Under the pieces are notes generated by a model, which was not told the DNA's origin, ran no database searches, and saw nothing but the letters and a program-made list of their open reading frames with translations. Both the position numbers and the translations under genes were made by a program. 23,223 bases of DNA from Pseudomonadota bacterium (GTDB taxonomy: Bacteria > Pseudomonadota > Alphaproteobacteria > Rhizobiales > Xanthobacteraceae), in contig JAEXHR010000267.1 of the NCBI GenBank assembly GCA_023449855.1, positions 1 to 23,223 of the forward strand, written 5' to 3'. Below, piece after piece: positions 7,468 through 14,614 of this stretch; the first letter of the stretch is position 1, and every line of letters begins with the position of its first letter.

Positions 7468-7557
7468 CCGTAGGGCGGATTAGCGAAGCGTATTCCGCCG
7501 GCCGAGTACCTGGGACGAAGAACGGCGGATTACGGCTTCGCCTGATCCGCCCTACGG
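7468..7557. repeat. Intergenic inverted repeat (GTAGGGCGGATTAGCG family)
   Basis: The left arm at 7468-7499 (CCGTAGGGCGGATTAGCGAA...) and the right arm at 7524-7557 (...CTGATCCGCCCTACGG) are reverse complements with a few mismatches and a spacer of about 24 bp. The element occupies almost the whole gap between the convergent glycosyltransferase and small-protein genes and could terminate transcription from both sides. This repeat type is widespread between genes in proteobacteria. Confidence 0.85.
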
Positions 7558-7566
7558 CTTCTGCGT

Positions 7567-7986
7567 CTACGCATCCGCCTTCGGCTGTGGCGTGTAGTCC
7601 GGAAAACGTGACAGGAAGGCGCTCTTCAGAAACCTGAAGTCTGCGATGCTGCCGGTGAGTTCGCGGATGCGGCGCTGGCCGTTCTTGATCTCGGTCTCAA
7701 ACAGATCGAGATGGTGGCTGTCGAGGCTTTCGCGGGTCAGATATTCGTCGTCGCCATTGCCAGCCGTGACGGCGGCGCGGGCCAGCACGTCATCGACGCG
7801 CTTGGTGAGACCGGCATGTTCGGCCTCGGCGCTGGACAGCGCCTGGTCGATGGCGCCGATCACGGCATCCATGCGTTCGCGGTCGGTCTCGGCGTCGCGC
7901 TCCGGCGAGCGGGCGCGGAACTCGCGTTCGCCGACGATGCTGCGCAGATAGGTCTGGGCGCGTGAACGCAGGAATGTCTGGAACAT
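7567..7986 (-). CDS. Small hypothetical protein, helical
   Basis: I do not recognise this 139-residue protein. It has no signal peptide or membrane segment and is rich in Arg, Glu, Asp and Ala. Residues about 30-70 (RDAETDRERMDAVIGAIDQA and following) and 95-120 look like two amphipathic, possibly coiled-coil helices joined by a Gly/Asp linker (AGNGDDEYLTRES). No catalytic motif or cysteine pair is visible. Its 3' end abuts the inverted repeat at 7468-7557, and it is followed upstream by a 230-bp repeat-bearing gap. I accept it as a real gene because the frame fills the gap with biased, protein-like composition and no competing strand gives a better product. A structural or regulatory role cannot be assigned. 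Confidence 0.6.
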   Translation of the reverse strand: MFQTFLRSRAQTYLRSIVGEREFRARSPERDAETDRERMDAVIGAIDQALSSAEAEHAGLTKRVDDVLARAAVTAGNGDDEYLTRESLDSHHLDLFETEIKNGQRRIRELTGSIADFRFLKSAFLSRFPDYTPQPKADA

Positions 7987-8095
7987 GGCATGCCCGTCCG
8001 GTCCCGTGCAGCGGCATGCTGCGCGATGGCGCAGTGTGACCGGCCATGGTGAGCAATCGGTTAAGAAATTGCGGCGGGGATGGGGCGTCCCAGAC

Positions 8096-8203
8096 CCTCA
8101 TGATAAGGAGGCGCGGAGCGCCGTCTCGAACCATGAGCTGGCCCCGACGCAGAAATACCGTCATCCTTCGAGACGCGGCCGGTGGCCGCTCCTCAGGATG
8201 AGG
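8096..8203. repeat. Pair of hairpin repeats (CCTCATG...GAGACG / CATCCTTCGAGACGC families)
   Basis: Two related hairpin units lie in the gap between the small-protein and TetR genes. Unit 1 spans about 8096-8138 (CCCTCATGATAAGGAGGCGC... to CCATGAG). Unit 2 at 8162-8200 folds neatly, with CATCCT pairing with AGGATG and an inner GCGGCC/GGCCGC stem around a GGT loop. Both contain CTCGA/TCGAGAC sequence typical of dispersed repeats in Bradyrhizobium-like genomes. Together with the region to 8216 they lie downstream of the TetR gene (transcribed right to left) and could serve as its terminator. Confidence 0.75.
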
Positions 8204-8216
8204 GCGGAGTGACCAA

Positions 8217-8909
8217 TTACGATTCCTCGCAAAACGTCGCGATCGCCGCGTCGATCCGCTTGTGCAGCGCGCGGCGATTGACGCTGTAGCCATCGTCCAC
8301 CATCAGGCGGAAATGATCGTTGCTGAACACCGCGCCGAGCATCATGTCGGCGACGGTCTTGACTGGGACATCGGCGAGTTGCGGACGCAGCCGGGCGCGC
8401 TTGACGCAGCCGACAATGCCATCGGCGCCGCTGTTGAAGATGACATCGGTAAAGATGGCGGCGAGAGCGGGGGACTGCTTGCGCTCCGCAATCAGCAGGC
8501 GGTGCAGGGCGATTTCCTCGGGCGTGAACACGATGTCGGCGATGTAACGCAGCGCGCGGCGCAGTTCGACAATGGCGGATTCCTGGCTGGATGCGGCCGC
8601 GGAGAAGTCGAAACGCTGCAGGTTCCTGGTCAGCATGGCGCGGAACAGGTCACTCTTGCTGTCGAACAGCTTGTAGAGCGTCTTCTTCGACATGCCGGCA
8701 GCGCTGGCGATGTCGTCCATCGTGGTCGCGGCAAAACCCTTTTCGCCGAAAGTGGTCTTGGCGACGGCAAGGAGATGCGCGATCCGTTCGGCCGAGGGAT
8801 TGATCGCTGGTTCGGGAGTCGCCACGCGCGGGCCATATTGCTGCGACAAGTCATGTCGCTGCGACAAAGTGTTCCCTCGCGGCTTTCGCGCGCCCGACAT
8901 TGAAACCAT
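8217..8909 (-). CDS. TetR-family transcriptional repressor, probable regulator of the adjacent RND pump
   Basis: This 230-residue dimeric DNA-binding protein has a TetR helix-turn-helix at about residues 42-90: AVAKTTFGEKGFAATTMDDIA leads to AGMSKKTLYKLFDSKSDLF. The rest is a helical ligand-binding domain with no marked membrane segment. A 40-residue basic/polar extension precedes the HTH. I keep the ATG at 8907-8909, but an ATG at 8900 or a later start would shorten this tail, and no clear Shine-Dalgarno decides it. It is divergent from the RND adaptor/pump genes. The shared 150-bp region carries two palindromes that fit TetR operators, as in AcrR/TtgR-type circuits. Repression relieved by pump substrates is inferred from this layout. 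Confidence 0.88.
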   Translation of the reverse strand: MVSMSGARKPRGNTLSQRHDLSQQYGPRVATPEPAINPSAERIAHLLAVAKTTFGEKGFAATTMDDIASAAGMSKKTLYKLFDSKSDLFRAMLTRNLQRFDFSAAASSQESAIVELRRALRYIADIVFTPEEIALHRLLIAERKQSPALAAIFTDVIFNSGADGIVGCVKRARLRPQLADVPVKTVADMMLGAVFSNDHFRLMVDDGYSVNRRALHKRIDAAIATFCEES

Positions 8910-8973
8910 TCAACATTCATCCCGTTATATCCGCCGCTTCACGAACGCTTGAGCGGCCCGTTCCGCCGGGTGC

Positions 8974-9002
8974 TTGACTTCCCGGAAGGAAACTAGCAAG
9001 TT
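8974..9002 (+). promoter_or_regulatory. Candidate promoter of the RND efflux operon
   Basis: TTGACT at 8974-8979 is a good -35 match. With a 17-bp spacer the -10 would be CAAGTT at 8997-9002, a poor match that falls inside the first palindromic operator. The overlap is what repression by TetR would require. The -35 is the stronger part of the call. Confidence 0.4.
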
Positions 9003-9028
9003 TCCTGAGAGGAAACCAGAGAGTTTCC
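8988..9028. promoter_or_regulatory. Tandem operator: two GGAAAC-N6-GTTTCC palindromes
   Basis: Box 1 at 8988-9005 is GGAAACTAGCAAGTTTCC and box 2 at 9011-9028 is GGAAACCAGAGAGTTTCC. The outer six bases are identical in both boxes, while the inner bases differ. The four half-sites start at 8988, 9000, 9011 and 9023, so they recur every 11-12 bp on one helical face. A degenerate half-site (ACTTCC) at 8977 keeps the phase. The array lies 33 bp upstream of the longest adaptor-protein frame and about 80 bp from the TetR gene, so it can control both. The likely ligand is the TetR protein encoded alongside, which is inference. Confidence 0.7.
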
Positions 9029-9061
9029 AAAAATTTCCCACGGCCACCTCATTCGCTCATC

Positions 9062-10303
9062 GTGCGGATGTCGTGCGCCGTTTTTGCATCGGTGATGGTA
9101 ATGGCATCTGGAATTGGTCGTCCGCTGCTCCTGATCGGTTTGCTCGCGCTGGCGGGATGCGGCAAGCCTGCATCGGAAGCGAAGGCGCCGCCTCCGCCGG
9201 AAGTCGGCGTGATGACGCTGAAGCCGCAGGAGGCTGTCGTCTCCACCACGCTGCCGGGACGTGTCGTGGCCCATCAGGTCTCCGAAGTGCGGCCGCAGGT
9301 GACCGGCATCCTGCAGAAGCGCGTCTTCACCGAAGGCGCCGAGGTCAAGGAAGGCGAGCTGCTCTACCAGATCGATCCCGTGCAGTATCAGGCCGCGCTC
9401 GAAAGCGCCGAGGCCGCGGTGTTGAAGGCGCAGGCCAATCTTTCGCTGGTACGGCTGGTTGCCGAGCGCAAGGCGCAACTGCTCAAGACCAACGCTGCGA
9501 GCCAGCAGGATGTCGATAGCGCCATGGCCTCCTTCAAGCAGGGCGAAGCCGATCTGAAGTCGGCGGAGGCCAATCGCGACACTGCTGCGATCGCGCTCGA
9601 TCGCACCAAGGTGCTTGCGCCGATCTCGGGCCGCATCGGCAAGTCGATGATCACGCCGGGCGCGCTGGTGACGGCGAGCCAGGCCAATGCCATGACCACG
9701 ATCCAGCAGCTCGACCCCGTCTATGTCGATCTCGACCAGGCGACATCCGAGATGGAGCGTATTCGCAATGAAATCGCGGGTGGGCGGCTGAAACGCCCGG
9801 CGGGCGGCGTCGAGATCGAGCTGATGCTCGAAAACGGCAAGACGCATCCGCAGAAGGGCAAGTTCGGCTTCACCGATTCCAGCGTCAACGAGACCACGGG
9901 TTCGGTGTCGACGCGCGCGATCTTCGCCAATCCCGAACGCACCCTGCTGCCGGGCATGTATGTGCGCGCGAGGGTCATCGCCGGCGTCGATCCGAAGGCG
10001 ATTCTGATCCCGCAGCGCGCGGTGTCGCGCAATCCGCGCGGCGAGGCGATCGCCATGTTCGTCGACAAGGACGGCAAGGTGGAGCAGCGCGTGCTCAAGG
10101 TGGCGCAGGCGATCGGGCCGAACTGGCTGGTCGACGACGGCGCGAAGGAGGGTGACCGCGTCATTCTCGACGGGTTGCAGAAGGCCAAGCCGGGTCAGGT
10201 TGCCAAGACGATCGACGTCACCGTCGATCCCAAGACCGGCCTCACCAAGGTGCCGGGCAAGGAAGCCAATGCGGCCGGCGTCGGCGAGACGCGCAAGGAC
10301 TGA
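9062..10303 (+). CDS. RND efflux periplasmic adaptor lipoprotein (MexA/AcrA family)
   Basis: This membrane fusion protein would link the inner-membrane pump to an outer-membrane channel. The lipobox LLALAGC places the lipidated Cys at residue 33 of the longest frame. The mature part shows VVAHQVSEVRPQVTGILQKR (first lipoyl half-motif), a helical hairpin (about residues 110-180) and the second lipoyl half with KVLAPISGRIGKSMITPGALV, then beta-barrel and membrane-proximal domains. The start is uncertain: 9062 is GTG, with ATGs at 9068, 9095 and 9101. The last would give an ordinary 20-residue lipoprotein signal (MASGIGRPLLLIGLLALAGC) and may be the true start. The pump gene follows after 6 bp, so the two form an operon under the tandem operator. 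Confidence 0.92.
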   Translation: MRMSCAVFASVMVMASGIGRPLLLIGLLALAGCGKPASEAKAPPPPEVGVMTLKPQEAVVSTTLPGRVVAHQVSEVRPQVTGILQKRVFTEGAEVKEGELLYQIDPVQYQAALESAEAAVLKAQANLSLVRLVAERKAQLLKTNAASQQDVDSAMASFKQGEADLKSAEANRDTAAIALDRTKVLAPISGRIGKSMITPGALVTASQANAMTTIQQLDPVYVDLDQATSEMERIRNEIAGGRLKRPAGGVEIELMLENGKTHPQKGKFGFTDSSVNETTGSVSTRAIFANPERTLLPGMYVRARVIAGVDPKAILIPQRAVSRNPRGEAIAMFVDKDGKVEQRVLKVAQAIGPNWLVDDGAKEGDRVILDGLQKAKPGQVAKTIDVTVDPKTGLTKVPGKEANAAGVGETRKD

Positions 10304-10309
10304 TCGATC

Positions 10310-13300
10310 ATGTCGCATTTCTTCATCAAGCGGCCGATCTTCGCCTGGGTCCTCGCGATCCTGATCATGTTCGGTGGCCTCCTGGCGATCCTCAAGCTGC
10401 CGATCGCCCAGTATCCGCAGATCGCGCCGACGGTGATCACCATCACCGCGAACTATCCGGGCGCGAATGCGACGACGGCCGAGAACTCAGTGACGAAGGT
10501 CATTGAGCAGAACATGACCGGCGTCGACTATCTGCAATACATGTCGTCCTATTCGACCTCGACCGGCGTGGTGCAGATCTCCATCACCTTCACCAATGAG
10601 GCGAACGCCGACATCGCGCAGGTGCAGGTGCAGAACAAGCTGCAGCTCGCCATGCCGCTGCTGCCGCAGGTCGTGCAGCAGCAGGGCATCCGCGTCGTCA
10701 AGTCGTCGTCGAGCTTCCTGATGGTGCTCGGCTTCGTCTCCGAAGACGGCTCGATGAATGCGAGCGACATCGCCGACTATGTGGCCAGCACCATCAACGA
10801 GCCGATCAGTCGCGTCTCCGGCGTCGGCCAGGTGCAGCTGTTCGGCGCCGAATATGCCATGCGTATCTGGCTCGATGCCGACAAGCTCGCGAAATACAAC
10901 CTGATGCCGAGCGACGTCACCCAGGCGATCCAGGCGCAGAACACGCAGGTGACCGCGGGCCAGCTCGGCGGATTGCCGGCGGTGGACGGCCAGCAGCTCA
11001 ATGCGACCATTACCTCGCAAAGCCGCCTGCAGACCATCGAGCAGTTCCAGGACATCATCCTGCGCACCTCGATCTCGGGCCAGACCGTGCGCATCAAGGA
11101 TGTCGCGCGGGTCGAGCTCGGCTCCAAGAGCTATGACGCGGTGGCGCGCTATAACGCCAAGCCCGCGGCCGGCATGGGCATCAGCCTTGCCACCGGCGCC
11201 AATGCGGTGGCGACTTCGGAAGGCGTGAAGACGCGCATCAACCAGCTCACGGCCAACATGCCGCCGGGGCTGAAGGTGATCTATCCCTACGACACCACGC
11301 CGTTCGTGAAACTGTCGATCGAGAAGGTCGTGCACACGCTGTTCGAGGCGGTGGTGCTGGTCTTCCTGGTGATGTTCCTGTTCCTGCAGAGCTGGCGCGC
11401 AACGATCATTCCGACCATCGCGGTGCCGGTGGTGCTGCTCGGCACCTTCGGCGTGCTGTCGATTGCGGGATATTCGATCAATACGCTGACCATGTTCGCC
11501 ATGGTGCTGGCGATCGGCCTGCTCGTCGACGACGCCATCGTCGTGGTCGAGAATGTCGAGCGCGTGATGGAGGAAGAAGGCCTGTCGCCGCGCGAGGCAA
11601 CCGAGAAGTCGATGAACGAGATCACCGGCGCGCTGGTGGGTATCGGCGTGGTGCTGTCGGCGGTGTTCATCCCGATGGCGTTCTTCTCCGGCTCGGTGGG
11701 CATCATCTACCGGCAATTCGCGCTGACCATCGTCTCGGCGATGGTGCTGTCGGTGCTGGTGGCGCTGATCCTGACGCCGGCGCTCTGCGCGACGATCCTG
11801 AAGAAGCCGGAGAAAGGCCATCACGAGAAGCGCGGCTTCTTCGGCTGGTTCAACCGCAATTTCGATCGCGCCTCGGGCGGCTATCAGAGCACCACGGGTA
11901 GCCTCGTCAAGCGCCCGGCCGGCGCGCTGCTCGCTTTCGTCGCCGTCGTCGTCGGCATGGTGTTCCTGTTCGTGCGGCTGCCGTCGTCGTTCCTGCCGGA
12001 CGAGGATCAGGGCACGATCATCACGCTGGTGCAGCTCCCGGTGGGCGCCACCGCGGGCCGTACGCTCGACGTCATCCAGCAGGTCGAGAAGCAGTATATG
12101 GAGAACGAGAAGGACGCTGTGCAGGGCGTGTTCGCCGTGCGTGGCTTCTCCTTCGCCGGCCAGGGCCAGAACGTCGGCCTCGCTTTCGTCAGCCTGAAGC
12201 CGTTCGCCGAGCGTGAGGATCACGAGAAATCCGCGCAGGCGGTGGTGCGGCGCGCGATGGGGGCGTTCTCGAAGATACGCGATGCGATGGCTTTTGCGGT
12301 GCTGCCGCCGTCGCTGCCGGGGTTCGGCAATGCGGCGGGGTTCGACTTCTATCTGCAGGATAGCGGCAATGCCGGCCATGAAGAGTTGCTGAAGACGCGC
12401 AATCAGCTCCTCGGCGCGCTCAACGGCGATCCGCGGGTCGCGCAGGCGCGGCCGAACGGGCAGGACGACACACCGCAATTCAATCTCGACATCGATCAGG
12501 CCAAGGCGACCGCCCTCGGCGTTAATCTCAGCGATCTCAACACCACGCTGTCGGCGGCATGGGGCGGCTCGTATGTGAACGACTTCATCGATCGCGGCCG
12601 CGTCAAGCAAGTCTATGTGCAGGGTGATGCCGCCTTCCGCATGGACACCAACGACATCGGCAAATGGTATGTGCGCAACAACCAGGGCTCGATGGTGCCA
12701 TTCTCGGCCTTCGCCACCAGTCGCTGGAGCTACGGCTCGCCGCGCCTCGAACGCTATAATGGCGTCGCGGCCGTGCAGATCCAGGGACAGGCGGCGCCAG
12801 GCACGAGCTCGGGCACCGCGATGTTGGCGGTGGATGAGCAGATGAAGAAACTGCCGGCCGGCTATACGCATGAATGGACGGGCCTGTCGTTCCAGGAACG
12901 GCTCACCGGCAGCCAGACGCTGTATCTCTACGCCATCTCGGTGCTGATCGTGTTCCTCAGCCTCGCGGCGCTGTATGAGAGCTGGTCGATCCCATTCGCG
13001 GTGATGCTGTCGGTGCCGATCGGTATCCTCGGCGCGCTCGGCGCGGCGACCTTGTTTGGCCAGAACAACGACGTCTATTTCCAGGTCGGCCTGCTCACGA
13101 CCATCGGTCTGTCGGCGAAGAACGCGATCCTGATCGTGGAATTCGCCATCGAGCAGCAGCAGAAGGGGCTGTCGCTGATCGAGGCGACGCTCCATGCCGC
13201 GCGACAGCGTCTGCGGCCGATCCTGATGACCTCGATGGCCTTCGTGCTCGGCGTGCTGCCTTTGGCGCTGGCCACCGGCGCCGGCTCCGCGAGCCAGAAC

Positions 13301-13459
13301 GCCATCGGCATCGGCGTGGCCGGCGGCATGGTGACGGCCACGGTGCTCGGCGTGTTCTTCGTGCCGGTGCTCTATGTGCTGGTCCGCAAGATCTTCCCGG
13401 GCGGATCGAAGGCGCCGAGCACGCAGGGCGCCCATCCGGCGGCAACGCCTGCGGAGTGA
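10310..13459 (+). CDS. RND multidrug efflux pump, HAE1 family (MexB/AcrB-like)
   Basis: This 1049-residue inner-membrane proton-driven transporter would work as a trimer with the adaptor encoded upstream. It starts with the family N-terminus MSHFFIKRPIFAWVLAI. The proton-relay acidic pair is in GLLVDDAIVVVENVE (D407 and D408, the same numbering as E. coli AcrB). The partner Lys is K937 in GLSAKNAILIVEF, and R967 in QRLRPILMTS occupies the fourth relay position. Two large periplasmic loops (about 30-335 and 560-870) and 12 hydrophobic segments are present. Length matches AcrB/MexB. The likely substrates are hydrophobic drugs, solvents or plant phenolics, but specificity cannot be read from sequence. 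No OprM/TolC-like gene follows in the window. Confidence 0.96.
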   Translation: MSHFFIKRPIFAWVLAILIMFGGLLAILKLPIAQYPQIAPTVITITANYPGANATTAENSVTKVIEQNMTGVDYLQYMSSYSTSTGVVQISITFTNEANADIAQVQVQNKLQLAMPLLPQVVQQQGIRVVKSSSSFLMVLGFVSEDGSMNASDIADYVASTINEPISRVSGVGQVQLFGAEYAMRIWLDADKLAKYNLMPSDVTQAIQAQNTQVTAGQLGGLPAVDGQQLNATITSQSRLQTIEQFQDIILRTSISGQTVRIKDVARVELGSKSYDAVARYNAKPAAGMGISLATGANAVATSEGVKTRINQLTANMPPGLKVIYPYDTTPFVKLSIEKVVHTLFEAVVLVFLVMFLFLQSWRATIIPTIAVPVVLLGTFGVLSIAGYSINTLTMFAMVLAIGLLVDDAIVVVENVERVMEEEGLSPREATEKSMNEITGALVGIGVVLSAVFIPMAFFSGSVGIIYRQFALTIVSAMVLSVLVALILTPALCATILKKPEKGHHEKRGFFGWFNRNFDRASGGYQSTTGSLVKRPAGALLAFVAVVVGMVFLFVRLPSSFLPDEDQGTIITLVQLPVGATAGRTLDVIQQVEKQYMENEKDAVQGVFAVRGFSFAGQGQNVGLAFVSLKPFAEREDHEKSAQAVVRRAMGAFSKIRDAMAFAVLPPSLPGFGNAAGFDFYLQDSGNAGHEELLKTRNQLLGALNGDPRVAQARPNGQDDTPQFNLDIDQAKATALGVNLSDLNTTLSAAWGGSYVNDFIDRGRVKQVYVQGDAAFRMDTNDIGKWYVRNNQGSMVPFSAFATSRWSYGSPRLERYNGVAAVQIQGQAAPGTSSGTAMLAVDEQMKKLPAGYTHEWTGLSFQERLTGSQTLYLYAISVLIVFLSLAALYESWSIPFAVMLSVPIGILGALGAATLFGQNNDVYFQVGLLTTIGLSAKNAILIVEFAIEQQQKGLSLIEATLHAARQRLRPILMTSMAFVLGVLPLALATGAGSASQNAIGIGVAGGMVTATVLGVFFVPVLYVLVRKIFPGGSKAPSTQGAHPAATPAE

Positions 13460-13475
13460 CGCGGACTGTTGTTTG

Positions 13476-13524
13476 GCGCATGATCTTGTCCGCAAACCGG
13501 TATCCACTTTTCGGGATCATGCGC
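13476..13524. repeat. Intergenic palindrome (GCGCATGATC...GATCATGCGC family)
   Basis: GCGCATGATC at 13476-13485 and GATCATGCGC at 13515-13524 are perfect reverse complements. The interior contains CAAACCGG and CACTTTTCGG, the usual core of this very common Bradyrhizobium-type repeat. It lies 16 bp after the pump stop codon and may end or protect the efflux transcript. Confidence 0.85.
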
Positions 13525-13536
13525 GAGCGTGTACAT

Positions 13537-13562
13537 CATCCCGAACAGATTATTTCGGGATG
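13537..13562 (+). promoter_or_regulatory. Hairpin/operator overlapping the ribosome binding site of the second LysR gene
   Basis: CATCCCGAA at 13537-13545 and TTCGGGATG at 13554-13562 are perfect 9-bp reverse complements around an 8-nt AT-rich loop. The right arm contains GGGA (13557-13560), the only Shine-Dalgarno-like bases, 6 nt before the ATG at 13567. In RNA the hairpin would hide the ribosome binding site. In DNA the dyad could be an autoregulatory site. Confidence 0.5.
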
Positions 13563-13566
13563 AGAC

Positions 13567-14454
13567 ATGCAGGGGCTGGACTGGGATCTGCTGCGCACCT
13601 TCTCCGTCATCGCGGGGGAAGCGAGCCTGACGCGCGCCGGCGCGCTGCTGAAAGTCAGCGCGCAGACGGTGAGCCGGCGGCTCGCCGAGCTTGAGGCGAT
13701 TACCGGCGTCCGGCTGATCGCCCGCTCGCTTGAAGGTTATTCGCTGACGCCCGCGGGTGAGCGGCTCAGTGAGCAGCTCGAGAATATGCGGCTCGAAGCG
13801 GTGCGGATCGAATCCGTGATCGCCGAAATCCGCGAGAAACCGGTCGGCAATGTCCGGCTGTCGATCACCGAGGTGCTGTCCGGCCCGTGGCTGATGGGCG
13901 CCATCGCCGAGTTCAACCGCCGTTATCCCGATATCATGCTGGAAATTCGCGTCGATGGCTGGCCGGCCTCGGTGCGGCGGCGCGAGGCGGACATCGTGCT
14001 GCGGCTCTATGGGCCGGGGAACGAAAATCTGGTGGGCCGCAAGGTGGGGCGTCTTGGCGTGGGTGTGTATGCCTCAAAGGCCTATGCACGTGCGCACGGG
14101 CTGCCGAAGACGCGCGAGGAATGGGAAGGCCACAGCTCCATCGGCCTGGTCGGTGAGGGGCCTTTGATGGAGTGGTTCGAGAGCGTCTCGCGCCATTCGC
14201 GCCGTGTGCTGCAATGTTCGTCGAATACGGATCTGATGGCGGCGGCGCGCGCCGGGCTAGGTTTCGCGCCGTTGATGTGTATTTCCGGCGACATCGACAA
14301 GTCGCTGGTGCGCGTGCTGCCTGAGAAGCTGCGCAGCTCCACGGAGATCTGGATGCTGTCGCATCCCGATCTGGTGGATGCGCCGCAGATCCGGGCGGTT
14401 CTGGATTTCATCGCGGAACAGGCGAAGAAGGATCAGGCGAGGTTGCTAGGGTAG
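13567..14454 (+). CDS. LysR-family transcriptional regulator
   Basis: This 295-residue regulator has an N-terminal winged HTH (WDLLRTFSVIAGEASLTRAG, then SAQTVSRRLAELEAITGVRL, about residues 5-65) and a C-terminal effector-binding domain beginning about residue 92 (GNVRLSITEVLSGPWL). The opening LDWDLLRTF and the GRKVGRLGVGVYASKAYARA stretch resemble the group of LysR proteins close to the GcvA/PA4203-like branch. That sub-assignment is a weak impression. It lies between the RND operon and the nitronate monooxygenase pair, all on the plus strand, so it could regulate either. Its start overlaps no gene, but its ribosome binding site is embedded in a perfect dyad at 13537-13562. Confidence 0.9.
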   Translation: MQGLDWDLLRTFSVIAGEASLTRAGALLKVSAQTVSRRLAELEAITGVRLIARSLEGYSLTPAGERLSEQLENMRLEAVRIESVIAEIREKPVGNVRLSITEVLSGPWLMGAIAEFNRRYPDIMLEIRVDGWPASVRRREADIVLRLYGPGNENLVGRKVGRLGVGVYASKAYARAHGLPKTREEWEGHSSIGLVGEGPLMEWFESVSRHSRRVLQCSSNTDLMAAARAGLGFAPLMCISGDIDKSLVRVLPEKLRSSTEIWMLSHPDLVDAPQIRAVLDFIAEQAKKDQARLLG

Positions 14455-14465
14455 CTCGGTCTGCT

Positions 14466-14489
14466 CCCTCTCCCGCTCGCGGGAGAGGG
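14466..14489 (+). terminator. GC-rich hairpin, probable terminator of the LysR gene
   Basis: CCCTCTCCCG at 14466-14475 and CGGGAGAGGG at 14480-14489 form a perfect 10-bp stem with a CTCG loop, starting 12 bp after the LysR stop. A T-rich CTTCTTTTG stretch follows within 6 nt. The sequence is also a known kind of dispersed repeat in rhizobial genomes, so it may be a repeat used as a terminator. Confidence 0.65.
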
Positions 14490-14614
14490 GAAACTTCTTT
14501 TGAGGCTCGCTCATCTAACTCCAAATCTGGCGGATAGCTTCTCCATATCTGAGCATCCCTGATCCCCTATTTCCCGCTATCATCCGTCCCAATCAAAACC
14601 CGGATGGAAACCAC

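Noticed and set aside
10487..13507. A 1006-residue open frame on the minus strand
   Set aside because: It is antisense to the RND pump with Arg/His/Glu-rich low-complexity composition. The plus-strand pump is unmistakable.
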